From NCBI GenBank assembly GCA_035610835.1, contig CM069446.1:5210075-5274074 (forward strand): DNA of 64,000 bases, given 5' to 3'. Made by a program: the position numbers and the translations under genes. The DNA comes from Ophiura sarsii (Eukaryota > Echinodermata > Ophiuroidea > Amphilepidida > Ophiuridae). Every line of letters starts with the position of its first letter. Positions within the stretch are counted from its first letter, which is position 1. The notes under the pieces are model-generated. The model ran no database searches. It was not told the origin of the DNA and worked only from the letters and a program-made list of their open reading frames with translations. This document shows, one piece after another, positions 56,591 to 64,000 of the stretch.

Positions 56591-57940
56591 TAAATGAGTT
56601 GCCTTAAGAGCAACTTTGCGTACCAATCAAAGAAAATCAAAAAATGTTGGCAGACTTCAATTTTTTTAATATTTTTTTTTAATGTCAGGGTGCAGCATTG
56701 GTCAAAGTCTATAAAAATCCAAATTAGGTCACCGCTGGACCTTCGTTACCATAGCAACGGCCAAAATATCAAAATGACACGTTTTGGCCTATTTCAGCAC
56801 TTTTATAAGGCTAAAATATTTCAAACTTTTAAGATTCACCATATGTAGGGAAAGTAGAGGTAGAACTTGACAGTCACACCACATGATTTACAACACATAA
56901 GCTTTCTAGAAATGCAGTTCTCAAACAACCATCATGGCCTACTTGGGTTATACCATTGTTTGAAATAGGGGTGTTTTTTGTAAATATTTATTTCCTGAAA
57001 TATAGCAATGTTCAACGAGCTGTAAACCCCAAAGTGGTGCTTTTTAAAAATTTATATTATCAATGTGGCTAGACTAGGTAGTACTTTACCTAAATAAAAA
57101 AAAAAAGTTTCGGTAATTTTGACAGAGGCAAACAGTGTTGCCTGAAAGTTTGACATTTTCCCATAAAATAACAGTGTTTTTTGGGGGAAAATGAGCCCCT
57201 ACGAATGTTTTAACAGGAAACCAAGCATCACAAAGTACCTTTAAACACTTATTCTCAAGCAATGACCCATTCTTAAGACTGTTCTGCAGCATATGTTTTG
57301 TAGTAATATCCAAAATGGCCGCCAGAAGCCATCTTGGAATTTAGAAAATCACATAACTTCTGGACACATTAACCCAGAGACAAGATTGAGGTATCTCTAT
57401 TGACTAATTTTATGACTAGGAATCTAATACGGTGGTTATTTTATGATTTGGAGGCTGTATTCAGCATGAAATACAAGATGGCTGCCAGCGGCCATCTTGG
57501 AATTGATAAAATCACATAACATTTGAACATCTTAACCAGGACACGTTATTTAGGTGTCTGTTTTGACTAACGTTATGCCTTGGAATCCCATATACAGTAG
57601 TTATTTTATTATTCTGAAACATAATGTAGATGTTGCTCTCATCTTATTTATATGAAATTATTCTAAAACCTACTAGTATTTAATGACATGTATGGGTTAA
57701 TTGTACTCATTATGAAAGATTCAAGATGGCTACTTGACGACTATTTTATAAATGTTATGATGTTCTTAAATATGATAAAGGGGCATTTCTTCAATAATTC
57801 CTCAATGCTGAATACATTCCAGAGGCAAGTTTTTCAATCATTTTCAGTATAAAAGCCCCAAAAGCATGGGTGGATTTCAGTTACAAAATCCTGTACTGTT
57901 GCTGACCACGAATAATTGTTGCAAATGTTAAGGACAAATA
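56590..57940 (+). repeat. large dispersed repeat family, copy 2
   Basis: It starts like copy 1 (ATCAAAGAAAATC...TTGGCAGAC, then CGTTACCATAGCAACGGCCAA) and continues with related blocks: AAGTTTCGGTAATTTTGACAG (compare 46019), CTAATACGGTGG, and paired AAGATGGC/GCCATCTTGG words at 57310-57345 and 57475-57505. It ends with the GCATGGGTGGATT block at about 57875. Similarity to copy 1 is clear but more diverged. Confidence 0.6.
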
Positions 57941-58735
57941 AAAAGTATGATAAAACACGGTAGCTGCTTTAATTAACAAATTTTACTTTACAAATTTTAG
58001 TTTTTAACGATAACAAACTTTAGGAGAATGCAATACAATGCATCACTCTAGTTTCGTTTTTGGTCTTTAACCCTTACCCCGGCGGAGATATTTTGGTGTG
58101 GATCAGGAGGAGGGGGAAACATTGAGGGATTTTGAACAAACAAACCACCGCGGTCCGACTCTGATTCGATCCGCGGACCTTCTGCACGCCCCACGCGCGC
58201 TCCTGACTGAGCTTACACACAAGAGCTTACGATATAGGCCTACATGATATAAATGGCACATGAAATTCGTCAGTTACGCTCGATACTGTTACAATTCTAC
58301 CAGATACATGTATATCGAGCGATACTGGAACGTGTTTATGTTCCAGTATCGGGCGATACTGGTACGTCACACGCTACAGTAGTGAAGCATGCGCTTGGGG
58401 AGAGGATTTGCGTAATAATTCGTAGTATTTAGGACTGTTAGGGTTAAGAATATAGTGTTTCAACCATCCAGAACATTGGTGTGTGTGCCAAATTAAACCA
58501 ACGTTGCATAAAAAATGTGGTGATCTTCTACTGGTTCACGTAGTGATCCTCATTAATGATCCCAAAGTACATTCCCTCTTTGAATTGTCTTGTGATACTG
58601 AATAAGGATCGCATTCTGTCAGTGTTGGTATATTGAAAGCCAAACCATACTGACCAATTACAGTTTGCATCCACCCATCTTCTTTATAAGAAAATGTGTG
58701 GTAGAATACTTAAAATAGCTACTATATTTTAATAA
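57941..58735 (+). other. intronic stretch, small hairpin
   Basis: A perfect 12-nt hairpin CGATACTGGAAC / GTTCCAGTATCG occupies 58320-58331 and 58340-58351. A further CGATACTGG lies just downstream. No gene is seen. Confidence 0.5.
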
Positions 58736-58975
58736 TAGTATAATAACAAGCATTTAAAAAGCGCTCTACAAAGAACACAATACAGCGCTTAACAATATCA
58801 AACAACATTATATACAAGAAAAATGCAAAGAAAATAATATACACAAGTCATGCAAAGATAAAAAATCAGTACTTGGGAAACAAATTCGTTTTTAACCGGC
58901 GTTTGAAGATATAGACGGACGGGCCTCTCTGATGCTGACCGGGAGCTGATTCCAAAGTCGGGGCCACATAATAAT
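58735..58975 (-). pseudogene. L2-like LINE C-terminal fragment
   Basis: Minus-strand landmarks are PRLWNQLPVSIREA and, in another frame, IFKRRLKTNLF. That is the L2-type C terminus with one frameshift between them. A 3' UTR with GAGCGCTTTTTAAATGC and an AT-rich tail follows. Confidence 0.65.
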
Positions 58976-59350
58976 GATAATAATAAACAGGCATTTAAAA
59001 GACGCATTTTAAACCGTAAGGAAACTCAATGCGCCGCACAAAGATAAAATCAATAAATTAAAAATTAAAAATTAAGAAAACGCACAACCTTTACAACCAT
59101 AAAATACCATAACAAATTAACAAACTATATAAATGAGTAAAAGGCAAAACACAATTGAAGCGCAAAAGTCAATATAGATACAGATTTGCCAAATTACGAT
59201 CTAGTGAAAAGACATGAACGGAATTATCACCAGCTTGATGTTTAAATAGAGGCACACAAATCCTGGTAGCATCAGAAGAGGGGCGAATTCGGGGTCTGCT
59301 ATCTTCATTTAACACACATGATTTTTCTTTCTGTTTTGCCTTGCTACATT
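58976..59350 (-). pseudogene. second L2-like LINE 3' fragment
   Basis: A minus-strand open frame at 59169-59363 has a stretch (RPSSDATRICVPLFKHQAGD) that resembles the segment before the WN.LP.IR block of L2-like LINEs, then loses similarity. Downstream are a GGCGCATTGAG 3' UTR and an (ATT)n-like tail (AATAATGATAATAATAAA at about 58971 on +). The two fragments lie tail to head. Confidence 0.5.
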
Positions 59351-59369
59351 TTAAACTTGTCAAGACAAT

Positions 59370-61440
59370 TCAAGTTTGCTAGCAACAGCTGACTTCTGTA
59401 ACTTGAATCCACCCATGGATGCTTTTATACTAAACATGATCTCAAAATGATTGACACCCATTTGCCTCTGTAATGGATTTCTCATAGTCCATTATGATAC
59501 CCTTTCATCATCACTAAGTTAGTTTGGCTCAAAAGATATGCACCATAAATGTTCTAACATGGTTGTTGGTGGCTTTCTTTGATATCCATGCTGAGAATAA
59601 TTAACTCTTACAGGGGGGAATCCTAGACAGATTATTTCATGAATATTAAATTATTCAAGAGCAACATCTATTGTGTTTCTAGGTTGAATGGTTCGGCCGA
59701 TATGGTCCCACACCACCAAATAAGTACCCTATTGCTTTGTGTGGTTTAGAGGTCAAGTTCGTGTTAATTTGTCTCCATGCTGAGAGCTAACTGGTTCATT
59801 CAAATCATTGTTTTTGTTGAAGATCAAGATGTCTTCTGCTTAAAAACAATCCCTTTTGTGGGGGTTAACCGGCATTTTCCCCCGCTACAGGCCAATGATA
59901 TCTATCTTAGGTACGATAGGCTGCCTATATTCTAAGATCCGGGATTCTTTTTTGCTCTAAATTGGTGGAAACAGTGACTTCATGTAAAATAATAACATTC
60001 ATGAAAAAGCTAGAGATTTCGGGCCTAATATGGAAGAAATAACCTACAAATGCCAAATTATGAAACATTAAGGTACATTTACAGCCATTTTTACCTTTTC
60101 TAGGATGTTAAATTTAGACTTATGGTGGGGTCTTTCTTGATTTCAAACACTGCCGGATTTTGCCAGAATGCAAAATATGATTTGGTGGTGTGCACTCATA
60201 TGAAAATCTAGATATATATACATGTGTCAGTCTTCTTGGAATTATAATGTTGAAGGCATACCATAATAATACAATAATCACTGTTTGGGATTCCAGGGCA
60301 TAAAGTTAGTCAAAAAAGACACAGAAATTATAGAATTTCATCAATTCCAAGATGGCTGCCAGCAGCCATCTTGGATTTCATGCTGAATTATAAAAATTAT
60401 AAACTATCCACCGTAATAGATTCATAGGCATAATTAACATACACATATCATTATATCAATCATGTCTCCAGGTTTATGTCTAGTAGAAGTCATAACATTT
60501 TCTACATTTCAAAATGGCCTCTGGCGGCCATTTTGGATATTGCTGTATCCCAGCTGTCTGCAGTTGACCAAACTTTTGCGAGGGGAATAGGAGCTAATTT
60601 TGTTTCTAAATACCCTATAGTATCAAAACCCACCCTTAACCTACCTTTGCTTTCCCTGGATCACTGAATATGACCCTACTAATGGTTATGAGCAACAGCT
60701 TCATTGAGGGCGTTTAATCTGGCAACGCTGTTGTTTAAATACTATCAAATCATGTCCAACTTAATGCTGAATTGATACAAATATCATTTGAATGCATATC
60801 AATCCTTATCAGAATTTTCTATGAAAGTAAATCCTGAAAATCCCTATTTTTCACAATGAATTAAATGTCAATAAACCGAAAAAGTGCAAAGTTCCTGGCA
60901 ACACTGCTCTCCGGTACAACAATTACCGAAACTTTTTTTTCTTGAAACATGTAGACAAACATCCTGTCTATTGACCCTGAACAGGCTAATTTAAAAAAAG
61001 CACCACTTTAGGGGTTATGTCATTTTTACAACCTTCACTTTTTGCAAAATTAAAATTAATCAAAACACCCCTATTCTACAAAATGGTTTAACCCACATTG
61101 AAAAATTGAAAGTTAATGTTGACATCATTTTTGGAAAGGAAAAGGATGGCTACTTCACTGTATAAAAGAAGGGGACTGTAATGCATGTTCTTCATACAGA
61201 AATATGACCTAATACTTACGCTTTTTTAAAGTTGTGAAATGGGTAAAGTAGTGAAAATTGGGTAATTTCATATATTGGCCGTTGCCATGGCAACCAAAGG
61301 TATATTGGTAATTTTTTCACCAAATATATACATGTTGACCAAAGGTCTAAACATGTGCAAAGTATAAAGGAAATCGATATTTTAAAGTCTGCCACCACTT
61401 CTTTGATTTTTACACACAAGGTCTCTTAAATGGGTTGATA
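59370..61440 (-). repeat. large dispersed repeat family, copy 3 (inverted)
   Basis: The minus orientation matches copy 1: 60224-61435 is inverse to 45525-46715, and 59370-59625 to 48150-48420. The terminal repeat with GTTGCCATGGCAAC is at 61281-61294. Paired AAGATGGCTGCC/CAGCCATCTTGG words are at about 60345-60375. The copy ends about 25 bp before the next receptor exon. Confidence 0.7.
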
Positions 61441-61464
61441 ATCTATATGTTTTTATATATATAG

Positions 61465-61531
61465 GGTGTGATGAAAATTAACGGTACTCGTGATCGCGAA
61501 GGAGTACAGCTGTATATTTCTCAATACAGAG
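61465..61531 (+). CDS. GABA-B receptor-like, visible exon 7
   Basis: Acceptor TTTTATATATATAG, donor GAG/GTATGT, entering in phase 0 and leaving after one base of a codon. GVMKINGTRDREGVQLYISQ corresponds to the G-V/I-V-F...NG.R....  -strand pair near the end of the Venus-flytrap domain (GVSGHVVFDASGSRM in GABBR1). It directly continues FIGIS of the previous exon. The intron before it is over 7 kb and ends in a repeat copy. Confidence 0.85.
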
Positions 61532-61813
61532 GTATGTTTGATACGTAATACAATCAGATTCTTCACGGACTACAGTAACAATCATCACTACCAAATTATG
61601 TTGCCATCTATTCAAATTTAATTAGGTGAAAAAGATAGAGAAGGGGAACAATTTAGTTTTCAGTTAATGTGATATTCTGTTGTATAATCATATATCTCTT
61701 TATCTTATAAATGTTTTGGCTATAGTCTTTCATTTGACCATCAGATTCTACAAAGCTAAGTATGTTCACTAATGATATGTGTTGATATATTGTTCTTATT
61801 TATTATTCATCAG

Positions 61814-61894
61814 ACAAACGAGATGATCTGATCCTATATTTCGACGCTAGCGGGGAGAAGGTTACACAAGGCAATGCAACAATCAAATGGACAG
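61814..61894 (+). CDS. GABA-B receptor-like, visible exon 8
   Basis: Acceptor TATTCATCAG, donor ACAG/GTAGTG. It enters with two bases to finish an aspartate codon and leaves in phase 1. The sequence DDLILYFDASGEKVTQGNAT then IKWTG matches the [21 protein letters not shown] stretch of GABBR1 that leads out of the ligand-binding domain. The intron before it is short (282 bp). Confidence 0.85.
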
Positions 61895-62044
61895 GTAGTG
61901 TACATTTTACTTACTTTTTAGTTTCAAGATTCATTTCAAAAGCTACATTTGAGGTATACACAACCAGTAACCATGCTTTTTATCATTTATGTCTAATACA
62001 CCAGCTGCCTCCTTCACAACATTGTTGATGGTTTTATTTTGTAG

Positions 62045-62195
62045 GCAATGGTATTCCCGTAGACGGTAAAAGTTACATCCCTACGTTTGTGGTCGTCAAT
62101 AGAACAAATCGTATTGTTTTGTTTACTTTTACATCGATGAGTATATGCTTGGCGTTGGCCTTTATTGGAATAAATGTTCGTCACCGAAATAAAAG
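62045..62195 (+). CDS. GABA-B receptor-like, visible exon 9 (TM1)
   Basis: Acceptor GGTTTTATTTTGTAG, donor AAAAG/GTAAAT. It enters finishing a glycine codon and leaves with two bases of an arginine codon. GIPVDGKSYIPT is the linker after the Venus-flytrap domain. IVLFTFTSMSICLALAFIGI is a hydrophobic segment taken as transmembrane helix 1, and NVRHRNKR is the short basic first intracellular loop, equivalent to NIKNRNQKLIK in GABBR2. Confidence 0.9.
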
Positions 62196-63129
62196 GTAAA
62201 TAATAAGGGTACTATTTACAAGTAAAAAGGACATGTACAGTTCCAACGCAATAATAAAAATGGATATGCATAGCGCCTTACATCACAAAGCACTTTACAA
62301 TCAAAGAATAAACATAATATGTAACGATTGCATATATTGAAATAATATGAATAAGCATAGAGATAAAATTGCTGCAACATGTTCATATTGTACATATTTT
62401 TGGCATTATGGCTTTCTGCATATGTTATTCGAATTCATGCTGACATTAACACATGTTTGAAATTGGCCTTTATTGACATAATGTGTATTAAGGCGAAGCT
62501 TCGAAAGCATTACGCTAGGCTCCATAGTAGGCCTACCCGTGACCTTTCTCCAGACTTGTGACGATGATACATCAGCGATTGTAAACATAATCTAGGAACT
62601 TGAACGAAGGCAAAAGATATTGTATTCATGCTTGGAGATCCGATGTAAACCATTTTCATCATTTTTGTACACTATATAGGTGATGCACTAAACAACTCTG
62701 ACGTCATCGTTAATGTCTACAGTTAAAGCCACTTTTACTGTAGAACCAGGTGTATTGATCGGCCAAATTAATCTAATAAAGTTGGGTCACAAATTGTACC
62801 ATCCCATTTTAATGGTTCTGTGTGCGAGTCTGAGTATCACCTGTGACATATAATAGGCATACATGGTAGTAACCTGCTATCGTCAGTATGATACAAATTA
62901 TACAAGCTTAGAAACTCTTAATTTGTTTCCTGTGCAATATTAAAGGGTAATTGTGTTTGCATTTATTTTGACAATATCCTCCATTGAATAAAACATACAT
63001 GAATCACCATTTTGGTTGACCTTCAATGTATATGTAATAACTGCAACTTATAACACATTGTTTCTGGTAAATTATGTAATTATTGACTCTGGAGAAATAA
63101 AAGTGAACCTTATTTTCCTGTCATTTCAG
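62196..63129 (+). other. intron with a LINE/SINE 3' end
   Basis: At about 62250-62340 the sequence ACGCAATAATAAAAATGG...ATAGCGCCTTACATCACAAAG resembles the tails of LINE/SINE copies elsewhere. The rest is unremarkable. Confidence 0.5.
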
Positions 63130-63262
63130 AGCAATAAAGATGACCAGTCCATCATTGAATAATTTGATCGCAGCAGGATGTATATTGTTATATGCTTCAG
63201 TGTATATAAACGGTCTGGATCACTCAAACTTGGATGACATCACATTAATTGTTTTATGTTAC
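63130..63262 (+). CDS. GABA-B receptor-like, visible exon 10 (TM2)
   Basis: Acceptor CCTGTCATTTCAG, donor TAC/GTAGGT, leaving in phase 0. AIKMTSPSLNNLIAAGCILL aligns with [20 protein letters not shown] of GABBR2 and IQNSQPNLNNLTAVGCSLA of GABBR1: intracellular loop 1 and transmembrane helix 2. YINGLDHSNLDD is the first extracellular loop (compare FGLDG and PLGLDGYH). ITLIVLCY begins helix 3. Confidence 0.92.
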
Positions 63263-63855
63263 GTAGGTTAATTCTGTAATCTGAAAACGTTGATTTTTTT
63301 TCGTACGTCAAAATTGTGCTTTACATGCACGGTAATAGAGGCGATTCAAGGTGATATGCAGGTAATAATGAAAAGCTAACCCGTTGGCACAAAATCGACC
63401 GTAAAGGATTCAAACGTTTTTGTGATTCATACTATATTTCTTAGCCTGGAAGGTTCATTCACTTATTTCGAGATAAATGTCAAAAGTTTGTATTGTATTT
63501 TTGTGAATTGTTTTCAAGATTTCTGAAGATTCCTACGATTTTTTTATTTCGCTTATCCCGCAAGCTTGCAAAAAGCGTATTTGAGTTTTATCGGCTACCG
63601 AATCATGTACTGCTAAAATGGTTTAGAAAAATAACAATAGTAAGATCGATTATATAAATGTTTATAATTTGCAAAACTAATCATTGGTGAGCTTTACCCT
63701 TCTGGACGTGAGCAAATAATAAGGAAAGCATTTAAAAAGATACACATTTATATTCTTTTAAGACAAATGAGGGCGCTACTCTAAAAATAGACTGCGTTTA
63801 ACTATGTATGATTATATAGGAACATAACAAGGTAGTGTATTCCATTCTTTTTCAG

Positions 63856-63966
63856 GCGCAGTTAACGTGTGTTGCAATCGGATTCACATTAGCAATGGGA
63901 GCTCTGTTCATGAAGACATATCGTGTACATCTAATATTTGCAAAAGCTGCTAAAGCTATAAAAGTG
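63856..63966 (+). CDS. GABA-B receptor-like, visible exon 11 (TM3)
   Basis: Acceptor CATTCTTTTTCAG, donor GTG/GTACGT, phase 0, 37 codons. AQLTCVAIGFTLAMGALFMK then TYRVHLIF completes transmembrane helix 3 and contains the K-T-W/Y-R-V-H motif at its cytoplasmic end, typical of GABA-B receptors. A short basic stretch follows. The gene continues past the window; helices 4-7 and the cytoplasmic tail are not included. Confidence 0.92.
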
Positions 63967-64000
63967 GTACGTTTTATCAACATAGTACAGAGGTTGTCCA

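Overview
The window is eukaryotic, intron-rich and very rich in repeats. It most resembles a marine invertebrate genome, probably a non-vertebrate deuterostome such as an echinoderm or hemichordate. The basis is the mix seen here: L2-like, Tx1/L1-like and R2/Hero-like LINEs, a Penelope-like fragment, tRNA-type SINEs with (AAT)n tails, many foldback MITEs, and a metazoan GABA-B-type receptor. The species cannot be settled from the sequence alone.

Only one host gene is recognised with confidence. It is a GABA-B receptor-like class C GPCR on the + strand, spread over at least 52 kb. Eleven consecutive exons (11473-11607, 39498-39665, 40564-40671, 42847-42912, 49014-49208, 54053-54301, 61465-61531, 61814-61894, 62045-62195, 63130-63262, 63856-63966) have GT-AG borders, agree in phase and join into one 488-codon open frame. 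They encode most of the extracellular Venus-flytrap domain through the third transmembrane segment. The 5' end and the remaining 3' part lie outside the window or were not found.

Layout. 1-11.4 kb: upstream region with a decayed LINE reverse transcriptase, several foldback elements, short tandem repeats and tRNA-type SINEs. 11.6-39.5 kb (first visible intron): a 2.1-kb foldback element, then a 73-bp minisatellite stretching from about 17.0 to 38.3 kb. That array is broken up by an LTR element, a large foldback element (itself carrying a Harbinger-like MITE and a hAT-like element that contains an R2/Hero-like LINE) and a Tx1-like LINE. 39.7-54 kb: receptor exons separated by a Tc1/mariner-like palindrome, a dense CCAATATTGG palindrome array with a U2 snRNA-like start inside it, a large repeat family with long inverted termini, a Penelope-like fragment and another Tx1-like LINE. 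54-64 kb: receptor exons 6-11, nested TA-flanked palindromic MITEs, two more copies of the large repeat family and LINE 3' ends.

The most unusual object is the LTR element at 17247-20099. It has two almost identical 605-bp LTRs, a 4-bp target duplication, a primer-binding site and a purine tract. Its only sizeable ORF encodes a Y-box-type cold-shock domain preceded by a short leucine-rich segment and followed by a basic tail. No gag, protease, reverse transcriptase or integrase is visible. It looks like a recent non-autonomous retroelement that carries an RNA-binding protein.
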